From contig JAPULP010000011.1 of the NCBI GenBank assembly GCA_027294815.1, positions 1-6,764 of the forward strand: 6,764 bases of DNA, given 5' to 3'. This DNA comes from Gemmatimonadota bacterium (GTDB lineage Bacteria > Gemmatimonadota > Gemmatimonadetes > Gemmatimonadales > GWC2-71-9). The position numbers were made by a program, and so were the translations under genes. Under the pieces are notes generated by a model. The model had not been told where the DNA came from. It did not search any database and saw only the letters and a list, made by a program, of their open reading frames with translations. Within the stretch, counting starts at the first letter, position 1; every line of letters begins with the position of its first letter. Positions 1 through 4,905 of the stretch are shown piece after piece.

Positions 1-125
1 TAGCGGCCTCGGTGGGAATCATGGCCATGATCTCCCAAGACGGCGAAACACACTGGATGGAGGGCGTCCAACTGCTTGCTGTCTACGCAATCCTGGCAGT
101 GGCGTTCTTCTTCCTGCCGGCGTGA
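1..125 (+). CDS. Ca2+/H+ antiporter (CAX/ChaA type), C-terminal end only
   Basis: This is the last 40 codons of a gene that begins before the window; the open frame runs from base 3 to the TGA at 123-125. The peptide contains SQDGETHWMEGVQLLAVYAI and then a hydrophobic stretch ending in AFFFLPA. That D/S-GE(T/S)-x-W-(L/M)EG-xQLLA-xY pattern and the FFLP ending are, from family knowledge, the final loop and last membrane helix of cation/proton exchangers of the CAX family, which export Ca2+ across the inner membrane using the proton gradient. Only the last helix is visible, so substrate and full architecture cannot be confirmed. It converges on the DoxX gene, with 22 bp between the two stop codons. 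Confidence 0.8.
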   Translation, partial: AASVGIMAMISQDGETHWMEGVQLLAVYAILAVAFFFLPA

Positions 126-147
126 CGGTGGTCAGGCTGCGGCCCTC

Positions 148-561
148 CTATAGCGTGACTGGCCAATAAAACGCAGAGTAGTACGCTATCAAGAGCGCCG
201 CGCCCGCAAGCGCAAGATCCTTCATGAAGTGCGCGGTCTCGTTCATCTTGACCGTCGGGTCGCTTTCCTTCCAGAACTGATGACCGAGCGTCGCCGAAAA
301 AAGCAAAAAGATCGCGATCAGGCCCGCCCCGATGAAACGATGCCATCCCAAGAGCACGAACACGCCTCCCACGAGAATCATCAATCCGCTTACGATGGTC
401 GCCGGCTTCGCGGCCGGTACTCCTTTCGAAGCAGCCATCGCCGACATGTCATCCAGTTTTGTGAAGTGCATCACACCCATGACGATGAAGAACAGGCAAA
501 ACAAGATCCGTCCCGCCACGTGGATCGTTGTGCGGAAACCGTCGGAAACCAGGAAATCCAT
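148..561 (-). CDS. DoxX family membrane protein
   Basis: A 137-residue inner-membrane protein with four predicted helices at about residues 13-31, 54-72, 76-95 and 113-132. The first helix is followed by GVMHFTKLDDM, and the last is preceded by HFMKDLALAGAALL; the phenylalanine-methionine-lysine-(D/N)-LALAG pattern is typical of DoxX/YphA-like proteins. The length fits the family. DoxX relatives have been linked to thiosulfate:quinone oxidoreductase subunits and, in mycobacteria, to redox complexes, but most members have no assigned reaction, and none is claimed here. The start is supported by a strong Shine-Dalgarno sequence (CGAGGAGGT) six bases before the ATG. The gene is probably transcribed alone: a possible terminator and 123 bp separate it from the zinc-ribbon gene upstream. 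Confidence 0.85.
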   Translation of the reverse strand: MDFLVSDGFRTTIHVAGRILFCLFFIVMGVMHFTKLDDMSAMAASKGVPAAKPATIVSGLMILVGGVFVLLGWHRFIGAGLIAIFLLFSATLGHQFWKESDPTVKMNETAHFMKDLALAGAALLIAYYSAFYWPVTL

Positions 562-567
562 TGTCCG

Positions 568-576
568 ACCTCCTCG
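568..576 (-). promoter_or_regulatory. Ribosome binding site of the DoxX gene
   Basis: The minus strand reads CGAGGAGGT, ending six bases before the ATG at 561-559. It is a near-perfect anti-SD match and fixes this start over later in-frame ATGs. The contrast with the XRE gene, which has no SD at all, is informative. Confidence 0.75.
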
Positions 577-605
577 TATGTGTCTGGAATGGGATAGTGC
601 GCCGA

Positions 606-617
606 GTTAGCGCTCAC
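606..617. promoter_or_regulatory. Possible operator-like imperfect palindrome upstream of DoxX gene
   Basis: GTTAGCGCTCAC is a 12-bp palindrome with one mismatched pair, centred on AGCGCT, about 45 bp before the DoxX start codon. On the minus strand TTGTGAGCGCTAAC resembles operators of LacI-family regulators. No such regulator is in the window and the motif is short, so this is only a candidate. Confidence 0.2.
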
Positions 618-656
618 AATGCGGATTCTCTAGATCACGCGCAAGAGGAGCCACAT

Positions 657-686
657 ACAAAGAACCTCGGTCCAGCATTGAGGTTC
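657..686 (-). terminator. Possible weak intrinsic terminator after the zinc-ribbon gene
   Basis: On the minus strand GAACCTC (686-680) can pair with GAGGTTC (668-662) across an 11-base loop, and TTTGT follows. The stem starts inside the stop codon of the zinc-ribbon gene. Seven base pairs and a short T-run make it a weak candidate, but it is well placed to end the possible four-gene transcript before the DoxX gene. Confidence 0.4.
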
Positions 687-1116
687 AGGACAAATGTTCC
701 AAAGCGCTTACGATTTCCCACCATGCCACTTTGCCCACGAAGCAACACTTTGGGCAGCGCGCCCCCGGTCCGCGGCTGTGGAATGGCTGCCGGCAAGCGC
801 ACCGCGGACACACCACGTAAAGAGGCTCGGAGCCGTGGAGGCTCTTTCGCGTCCGGGCTAATTCCTTCGGCGTTCGGCATACCACCTCAAAATACTTGGG
901 TTTGTGAAGACCTTCGCGGATCTCGAGCAACCGACGGGGTACGACCGTTGGAATACCGCCAATGTCCAGGACGGCATGGGCGCGCGCTTGGTCGAGGAGC
1001 ACGGGATACCAAGCGCCTTTTCGTAGGTTTCGGGATACAGCGGGTTTGACGGCTGGCCACACACGAGCCCATCCGACCGGTTTCACCTTGCTCCAATCAG
1101 TCTTGCTTCGTGGCAT
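685..1116 (-). CDS. Small zinc-ribbon protein of unknown function
   Basis: A 143-residue soluble protein, not recognised as a named family. The chosen start gives MPRSKTDWSKVKPVGWARVW. The middle is basic and has a tidy DIGGIPTVVPRRLLEIREGL segment. The C-terminus carries two Cys-x2-Cys knuckles, CPRC at about 103-106 and CPKC at about 121-124, 14 residues apart, with further cysteines beside each: a zinc-ribbon pattern. Codon use looks like a real gene, with mostly G/C at third positions. The frame also stays open upstream to a GTG at 1194, one base after the lipase stop codon. That extension adds 26 residues rich in Arg, Cys and His that look non-coding, so the ATG at 1116 is preferred. Neither start has a good SD. 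The gene follows the lipase on the same strand. Zinc binding is inferred from the cysteines; the role is unknown. Confidence 0.6.
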   Translation of the reverse strand: MPRSKTDWSKVKPVGWARVWPAVKPAVSRNLRKGAWYPVLLDQARAHAVLDIGGIPTVVPRRLLEIREGLHKPKYFEVVCRTPKELARTRKSLHGSEPLYVVCPRCACRQPFHSRGPGARCPKCCFVGKVAWWEIVSALEHLS

Positions 1117-1195
1117 GCGACGGCAATTCTGTGAAGGTTGGCTAGTACGCCCATGATGGCACCGTGCCGGGCGTGCAACCATGAGCCAGATCACA

Positions 1196-2404
1196 TTATG
1201 GTCGTTTCCTGGCCTCCAGAACCGTGACTTCGGGGAATCGCCGGCCGAGCGTTTCTAACTCCTCGACATCGGCCTGCCCCAATGTGGCGGCGAGGAAACG
1301 CACGACATACGTGCGGACGATTTCCATAGCGCGGCGGGGATCCATGAACCCGACCACACCGTCGGGTTCTCCGAACACGACGGGCAGGTCCGAAAAGTGG
1401 TTGTGATAGGATCCCCGAATCGAAACGACATAGCTTCCCGGCTGCGCACTACTCATCAACGTGTCTTGATGCGCGTCGAGTTGGAGCATGAAATCCCTGA
1501 AGAGGCGCTGCGAGGTTTGGAGGCTCCGGGCCGCCGAAACGCTGTCCATCATGGAGCGGTCTTGCTGCATCCAAAGCACGGGCACCCGCATCGGAAAGCG
1601 AGCATGGACGTTCCGAGCCGTCCCATCGAGGTTGACCACGGCCTTGACCCGGGGATCGACTTGCCCGGCGAGCAGCGCGGCCGATCCACCCAGCGAGTGA
1701 CCGATCGTCACAACCCACGACAGATCGAGTCTCTTCCCAAAGAACTCCGTCGCGACATCGTTTTCAACTGCCAATTGATTGACCACAAAAACGATGTCGG
1801 CGGCCCAGTTGGTGATTCGGTCGTCCCAGAACCTGCTTGCTTCCGGTGAAATCTGAAAGGCGGCACGCCAATCGTCGTGCAGTGGCTGCGCGCCGCGACG
1901 GCGCAGGACCGTCGCCGCGCTACCAAAGCTGTGATTGATGGATGCCACCAGATACCCCTGGCTCGCCAGTTCTTCGGCAAGCACCGTGTAGTGCATCGGC
2001 AATGAACCCAAGCCGTGGGAAAGCACGACCACGGGGAAACGTGCGGGTCTTCGTGACAGCGCCGGTTCTATCGTCGAATTCGTCCGGACACTACGTACGT
2101 GAGCCGCGTAGTCGGCGCCCATAACGCTTTCCGTCTCGTCGATGTTTGGAACGTAGGGAGTCGGAGATCTCGCCGAGCGCCGCGCCGCTGGATACCACAC
2201 GGACACGTCGAGTCGGCGGAGGTCGTGAGGATCGCTCGTGAACCCCTCGAGTCGCGTAGAGTCGATCCACTGCCTCGCGGTGGTCCCGACCCTAAACGGA
2301 CCCTCGGGTAGCGGGAGGCTGACGCCCTGAAACGCATGCAAAACCCCCGGGCCCGGACCGTACAGCGCGACCACAAAATAGAACGCGGAGGTGTAACGAT
2401 TCAT
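1196..2404 (-). CDS. PAF-acetylhydrolase-type alpha/beta hydrolase (secreted lipase/esterase)
   Basis: A 402-residue serine hydrolase resembling platelet-activating factor acetylhydrolase, plasma/isoform II type. Such enzymes cleave short or oxidised acyl chains from phospholipids; the substrate here is unknown. The N-terminus has a weak hydrophobic segment (about 5-25), suggesting export. Then GPFRVGTTARQWIDSTR (35-51) matches the family's entry motif, and LSHGLGS (128-134) is the oxyanion-hole region. GHSLGG (235-240) gives nucleophile Ser237, Asp260 follows in NLDG, and His334 lies in IRGSYHNHFSD. The Ser-Asp spacing of 23 equals that of human Lp-PLA2 (Ser273-Asp296), and the IRGS-x-H context is also shared. 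The ATG is the first start after an in-frame TAG six bases upstream, but there is no clear SD. It lies 29 bp after the DUF6717-like gene, so co-transcription is likely. Identity is confident; localisation is less certain. Confidence 0.88.
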   Translation of the reverse strand: MNRYTSAFYFVVALYGPGPGVLHAFQGVSLPLPEGPFRVGTTARQWIDSTRLEGFTSDPHDLRRLDVSVWYPAARRSARSPTPYVPNIDETESVMGADYAAHVRSVRTNSTIEPALSRRPARFPVVVLSHGLGSLPMHYTVLAEELASQGYLVASINHSFGSAATVLRRRGAQPLHDDWRAAFQISPEASRFWDDRITNWAADIVFVVNQLAVENDVATEFFGKRLDLSWVVTIGHSLGGSAALLAGQVDPRVKAVVNLDGTARNVHARFPMRVPVLWMQQDRSMMDSVSAARSLQTSQRLFRDFMLQLDAHQDTLMSSAQPGSYVVSIRGSYHNHFSDLPVVFGEPDGVVGFMDPRRAMEIVRTYVVRFLAATLGQADVEELETLGRRFPEVTVLEARKRP

Positions 2405-2433
2405 TGACTAGCCGATAGCAAAGAGGTATTTGC

Positions 2434-2802
2434 CTACGACTCGATCCGCTGGAAGCGGAAGTAAATCTTCGGGGGTGGCTCCGAGAAGAAAACATCAAGA
2501 AGGAAGAGACGACCAGACAGCTCGCCCTCGACCCCCTTCAAGCAATACCTCGGTCCGCCCGTTTCGTTCTCGACCATGTCCAACTCGCCGTCCCACTCGG
2601 GAAATGGGCCGTCGGAGAACGTGAGGCGGAATTCGTCGACGTCCGTCATGTCCTTCCGTCGCAAAACCAGGCCGAGTATCGCCGGAACGCCCTGCCAAAA
2701 GGGCTGAGCAACTATCCTCGCAGGTGGGAAGTCAAACACCCACGTCCCCGAGATTTTATAGGGTTCGACGACGATCTGCTTGTTCAGGGTGGTTTCGTTC
2801 AT
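2434..2802 (-). CDS. DUF6717-like small protein of unknown function
   Basis: A 122-residue soluble, acidic protein without signal peptide or membrane helix. Features visible: EPYKISGTWVFDFP (about 13-26), then AQPFWQGVPAIL, then DEFRLTFSDGPFPEWDGELDMV, and a C-terminal PPPKIYFRFQ strand. The order PY-x3-GTWVFDxP, PF-x-G, FRLTFS-x-xPFP and P-x-xIYF matches my memory of the DUF6717 family, which has no known activity; this assignment is from memory and moderate. Its ATG overlaps the stop codon of the XRE gene in the sequence ATGA, so the two are translationally coupled. The pairing with a DNA-binding protein suggests a functional link, but no toxin or enzyme motif is visible. Confidence 0.7.
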   Translation of the reverse strand: MNETTLNKQIVVEPYKISGTWVFDFPPARIVAQPFWQGVPAILGLVLRRKDMTDVDEFRLTFSDGPFPEWDGELDMVENETGGPRYCLKGVEGELSGRLFLLDVFFSEPPPKIYFRFQRIES

Positions 2803-3197
2803 GCTAGCTTTTTCTTTCCCAAAAGTCGCTTGGCCCTCTTGATGATGTCCCCCGGCGTTTCACCCGGCTCCGAGGGGAACGTGATCCCCTGCCCTTGGAT
2901 TCCCCATACTACCGTGACACCAGCCGGAACGTTCTCCACCTCCGCGGTCACGTCGGACAGGATGTAGGTCTTTCCTCGGTACTCGAAGGGAATCTTGCCG
3001 TACACGATCAGCTCGGACGGATGTACACCCAGCGCCGCGGCAACGCGGTCGAGCGTCTCGAAATCCACGCCCGTCGTTGAGCCGGACTCGATGCGGGAGA
3101 TCGTCGATTGCGGCATGCCGCACAGCTCCGCGAGCTGCACCTGGGTCAGCCCTCGGGCCAAGCGGAGTTCTCGGAGGCGGATCTGGATTGGGGACAT
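2799..3197 (-). CDS. XRE-family helix-turn-helix transcriptional regulator
   Basis: A 132-residue protein. Residues 6-64 form a Cro/CI-type HTH domain: IRLRELRLARGLTQVQLAEL, then CGMPQSTISRIESG as the recognition helix, then FETLDRVAAALGVHPSELI. Residues 68-110 look beta-rich (FEYRGKTYILSDVTAEVENV), and the end is a basic helix (RAKRLLGKKK). The C-terminal part is not recognised. The ATG at 3197 follows a strong promoter so closely (five bases after the -10 element) that the mRNA is probably leaderless, and no SD is present, as in many controller-type XRE regulators. Two palindromes overlap or adjoin the promoter, so it probably represses or activates itself. The stop codon overlaps the next gene by ATGA. 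It could be an antitoxin-like or controller-type protein; no restriction-modification gene is nearby. Confidence 0.88.
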   Translation of the reverse strand: MSPIQIRLRELRLARGLTQVQLAELCGMPQSTISRIESGSTTGVDFETLDRVAAALGVHPSELIVYGKIPFEYRGKTYILSDVTAEVENVPAGVTVVWGIQGQGITFPSEPGETPGDIIKRAKRLLGKKKLA

Positions 3198-3202
3198 GAC
3201 GG

Positions 3203-3231
3203 AATATATGGCGTCACAGCTATATTGACAA
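3203..3231 (-). promoter_or_regulatory. Promoter of the XRE gene, predicted leaderless
   Basis: On the minus strand TTGTCA (3231-3226, 5/6 to the -35 consensus) is followed by a 17-base spacer and TATATT (3208-3203, 5/6 to the -10 consensus). The ATG of the XRE gene begins five bases after the -10, so the expected RNA start falls at or next to the A of the ATG. The -35 lies inside a 17-bp palindrome, which would let a bound regulator control the promoter. Confidence 0.7.
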
Positions 3232-3236
3232 TATAG
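3220..3236. promoter_or_regulatory. 17-bp palindromic operator candidate
   Basis: CTATATTG-A-CAATATAG is a perfect palindrome with 8-bp arms and a single central base. It covers the -35 elements of both the minus promoter and the opposing plus promoter. The half-site CTATATT occurs again at 3267-3273. The likely ligand is the XRE protein encoded immediately downstream; this is inferred from position and symmetry. Confidence 0.65.
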
Positions 3237-3253
3237 TCTATACGCTATATGAT
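3225..3253 (+). promoter_or_regulatory. Divergent plus-strand promoter-like sequence
   Basis: TTGACA (3225-3230, perfect -35) is followed by a 17-base spacer and TATGAT (3248-3253, 5/6 -10). An RNA from here would start near 3260, inside the right arm of the large inverted repeat, and run antisense to the truncated membrane-protein gene. No convincing plus-strand gene follows, so it may make a non-coding RNA, be a relic, or be a by-product of an AT-rich palindrome. Confidence 0.45.
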
Positions 3254-3273
3254 TATAGCGTATAGACTATATT
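3230..3273. repeat. Perfect inverted repeat, 20-bp arms, 4-base loop
   Basis: The arm AATATAGTCTATACGCTATA (3230-3249) is repeated exactly as its reverse complement at 3254-3273, with TGAT between. It is AT-rich in a GC-rich setting and has no T-run beside it, so it does not look like a standard terminator. It overlaps the 17-bp operator on its left arm and ends four bases before the stop codon of the truncated gene. It could be a multi-site operator for the XRE protein, a cruciform-forming site, or a recombination scar. Confidence 0.85.
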
Positions 3274-3277
3274 CGAG

Positions 3278-3703
3278 CTAGTGCCCCCGCCCCCGCCCCT
3301 GCCCCGCATGGGGCCGGCTGAACCACGCCTGCAACAGCGGCGCCGTCGACGACAACACCAAGTAGGGCAGCCCAATGGTTGCCGTCAGCAGCAGCAGGAT
3401 CCGCCACGTGGGCAGGTCGGCTGCCGTGGGTTTCCACGCCTCCGCCGGCGTAATGGGCAGTTGGGTGAGCGCAGCCGCCAGTAATGCCAGATGGACCCCG
3501 GCTTGCACTCTAGGACTGAACCGCCGGATGCTCAGGTGGGCGTACGCGTAGCCGCCCAGCAAGACCACCTGAAAGAAGAGCATGGCCGTGGTCCACACCG
3601 CCGGCCCACCTCCGAACCAGGGCAGGATATACTTCGCGATCAGCGGCTGTACCTGAAAGAGCAAGAACGCGCCGACGAAAATGGTCAGCGCGTAGGGCAC
3701 CAT
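3278..3703 (-). pseudogene. Truncated fused MFS/spermidine-synthase-type membrane protein, N-terminal part
   Basis: 141 codons remain. The start MVPYALTIFVGAFLLFQVQP followed by LIAKYILPWFGGGPAVWTTAMLFFQVVLLGGYAYAH is characteristic of large membrane proteins with an MFS-like N-terminal half and a spermidine-synthase-like C-terminal domain, usually far above 500 residues. Four helices are visible (about 4-24, 37-58, 68-83, 100-118). Homology lasts through LSSTAPLLQAWFSRPH. Family members then continue with a conserved DPYxLYAxSNxGS-type stretch, but here AGQGRGRGH and a TAG follow. The last codons are a G-rich tract, and the AT-rich inverted repeat begins four bases past the stop. The missing part is not elsewhere in the window. 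The gene is therefore judged broken by insertion or deletion. A stable short product is possible but unlikely to keep the original function. A GGAGGAG lies unusually far (18 bases) before the ATG. Confidence 0.75.
3284..3305 (-). other. G-quadruplex-type tract
   Basis: The minus strand has four G-runs, G4-CA-G4-C-G5-C-G5, with loops of two, one and one bases. This fits a very stable parallel quadruplex pattern. It forms the last codons of the truncated gene and adjoins the AT-rich inverted repeat. Formation in the cell is not shown. Confidence 0.7.
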
Positions 3704-3763
3704 GTCTGCTCTAGCAGAGCGCTCCTCCTAATTCAGGGAGAGAACCTGGAACAAGCTCGGGAC

Positions 3764-3783
3764 CGGCGCGGCATGCCGCGCCG
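3764..3783. repeat. Perfect 20-bp GC-rich palindrome
   Basis: CGGCGCGGCATGCCGCGCCG is its own reverse complement. It lies in the 234-bp gap between the CAP lipoprotein gene and the truncated membrane-protein gene, both minus strand. It could form a hairpin ending the CAP transcript or be a protein-binding site. No T-run follows on the minus strand, so it is not a classical terminator. Nothing else is evident in that gap. Confidence 0.6.
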
Positions 3784-3937
3784 CAACACGTCTTCAATGA
3801 GAAGGCGGTTTTGTCAAGGCCGAGCACCGTGGTGGTCGAGGGAGCAGCGCCCACATACCCGCCAGCTGCTTCTTTCTTTCGAGATGCGACACGCCGTCCG
3901 TGATCCGGTCAAGGTGGCGCAAATGCCGGGAAGAATT

Positions 3938-4582
3938 TCAGTTGCCCGACGTTTCGAACGGATCGCTGCTAAGTGTGACCCGGTGCTCGCAGAGCAGGAC
4001 ACCGGTGTAGCTACCCGGACGACCTTCGAAAGCGCTTCCCTCGGGGCCCGTACCGGCGACGGCAGCGACGCCGGCCCACTTTGTCGGGCCCAGGCTGTAC
4101 GGTGCCTGCTCAAGGTAACCGGCGCGATGTGAGGGAGAGGCATTGTAGCCTTCATCGTGAACTCGGCCACTGGGAGTGCCACCCCACCATTGGATGATCT
4201 CCAAGCAGCGGATCTGCGGGTCGTCGCCATAGGCTCTAGCTCTGGCCTCAGACCTGCGTCCTTGCTTGTCGGTGTGAGACAAGAATTTTTGTTTGGCCAT
4301 TTCAGTCACGTGCCACAAAATTATGCGATCCATGCCGAGGTCACGTTCGAGTGCCGGACGCGGCGGTCCTTGGAGGGCACGCTCGGCATTGATGAGGGTG
4401 AGTAACTCGATTTCGACCGCCGGGATGGGCGGATACCCAGCTGTAGTGGCCTGACAATCGACGCCTATGGTGCACTCCGATGTCGAGACCGGCTGCGAGC
4501 CGGGAGCCGTTAGCGCGGCGTCGTTGCAGGAGATGAGAGCAATGAGCAGCGACAGGTTGAGTGCGGCGGACCGGTGACGCAT
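3938..4582 (-). CDS. CAP/SCP-domain lipoprotein
   Basis: A 214-residue predicted lipoprotein. The signal peptide MRHRSAALNLSLLIALISC ends in a lipobox (L16-I-S-C19), so Cys19 should be lipidated. A short linker leads into a CAP/SCP (PR-1-like) domain from about residue 55: EIELLTLINAERALQ is the usual first helix, SH at 102-103 lies in KFLSHTDKQG, E128 in CLEIIQWWGG, and SPSHRAGYL (149-157) matches the SPxHR motif. These His and Glu residues are the usual cavity residues. Four more cysteines (37, 43, 126, 198) could form disulfides. Bacterial CAP proteins act outside the cytoplasm and few have known activity. The start is fixed by GGAGGT five bases before the ATG and by the resulting signal peptide. 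In-frame ATGs further upstream would place a long basic segment before it. It lies downstream of the ZU5/NlpC lipoprotein gene on the same strand, with a hairpin between. Confidence 0.82.
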   Translation of the reverse strand: MRHRSAALNLSLLIALISCNDAALTAPGSQPVSTSECTIGVDCQATTAGYPPIPAVEIELLTLINAERALQGPPRPALERDLGMDRIILWHVTEMAKQKFLSHTDKQGRRSEARARAYGDDPQIRCLEIIQWWGGTPSGRVHDEGYNASPSHRAGYLEQAPYSLGPTKWAGVAAVAGTGPEGSAFEGRPGSYTGVLLCEHRVTLSSDPFETSGN

Positions 4583-4587
4583 GATGA

Positions 4588-4593
4588 ACCTCC
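4588..4593 (-). promoter_or_regulatory. Ribosome binding site deciding the CAP lipoprotein start
   Basis: GGAGGT on the minus strand lies five bases before the ATG at 4582. It selects this start over in-frame ATGs at 4660 (itself preceded by a weaker AGAGG) and 4771, and this start gives a proper lipoprotein signal peptide. Confidence 0.75.
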
Positions 4594-4755
4594 AAAAGCC
4601 GTGCGAAGGGTTGATCCCGTCGAAGGTGCGTGACTTTGCAAGGAGATGTCGCGCGTTCATGATCGCCTCTGATCGGGTCGTGGTCTGAGCGTGCGTCCAG
4701 TGTAGCGCGAGGCGGCCAATTAGCGGCCAATCGGTCGTATGGTGGAGCCAACAGG

Positions 4756-4905
4756 ATGGACTTTGCAGCAAACAGCTCGTCGTTCGAAGTGGCCAGGGGT
4801 GACCGCGACCGGGTGACGATGCTACCCGAGAGCGTCGCGCTGCTCTCGGGTAGCATCGCCGTCGTCACCGATCCGGCACCCGTCCCTCAATTCTGCCCAG
4901 TGTAG
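4756..4905 (+). CDS. Possible 49-codon small protein (uncertain)
   Basis: An ATG preceded at eight bases by GGAG opens a frame of 49 codons, with mostly G/C third positions, ending in TAG. The peptide begins MDFAANSSSFEVARGDRDRV and has a mildly hydrophobic middle (SVALLSGSIAVV). It is the only candidate on the plus strand in this part of the window and overlaps the convergent lipoprotein gene by 19 bp. The perfect inverted repeat at 4817-4858 lies inside it, which is more easily explained as a terminator, and GC-rich DNA gives such frames by chance. No family is recognised. Confidence 0.2.
   Translation: MDFAANSSSFEVARGDRDRVTMLPESVALLSGSIAVVTDPAPVPQFCPV
4812..4869 (-). terminator. Long hairpin after the ZU5/NlpC lipoprotein gene
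   Basis: CGATGCTACCCGAGAGC (4817-4833) pairs perfectly with GCTCTCGGGTAGCATCG (4842-4858) around an eight-base loop. GGTGAC (4812-4817) can also pair with GTCACC (4864-4869) to extend the stem past a small bulge. It starts about 20-30 bases after the stop codon of the 608-residue lipoprotein gene, where a terminator is expected. There is no T-run after it on the minus strand, so it may act with Rho or protect the mRNA 3' end. Confidence 0.6.

Larger units (their letters stand above)
4583..4886. other. 304-bp gap between the two lipoprotein genes
   Basis: No conserved gene is visible. The gap holds the CAP gene's SD, a direct repeat of GCGGCCAAT (4712-4720 and 4723-4731, one helical turn apart), a long perfect hairpin (4817-4858) and a doubtful plus-strand small frame. 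The tandem repeat upstream of the CAP gene could be a regulator site, but no clear -35/-10 pair is seen beside it. Confidence 0.5.

Noticed and set aside
528..1049. A 173-codon plus-strand frame
   Set aside because: It is antisense to the zinc-ribbon gene, whose codon use and cysteine pattern are more convincing, and it has no recognisable motif.
1397..1849. A 150-codon plus-strand frame inside the lipase gene
   Set aside because: It is antisense to the catalytic region of the PAF-acetylhydrolase homologue and is explained by GC-rich third positions.
3252..3257. A perfect TATAAT on the minus strand inside the inverted repeat
   Set aside because: No -35-like hexamer lies 16-18 bases upstream (sequence there is AGCTCG-like), so it is not called a separate promoter.
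3220..3273. A CRISPR repeat or intrinsic terminator reading of the AT-rich inverted repeat
   Set aside because: There is no series of spaced repeats, and no T-run follows either arm as a separate tract; a regulatory or recombination site fits better.
3200..3310. A complete insertion sequence at the gene break point
   Set aside because: No transposase, no matching terminal repeats flanking the XRE/DUF6717 pair and no target duplication could be found within the window.
3491..4132. A 213-codon open frame on the plus strand
   Set aside because: It lies opposite the truncated membrane-protein gene and the CAP gene, is very rich in Arg, Gln and His, and shows no domain. It is a mirror of the real coding strand.
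4583..4771. A longer N-terminus for the CAP lipoprotein starting at 4771 or 4660
   Set aside because: It would put 26-63 extra residues before a complete lipoprotein signal peptide, and the best SD (GGAGGT) is at the ATG at 4582.
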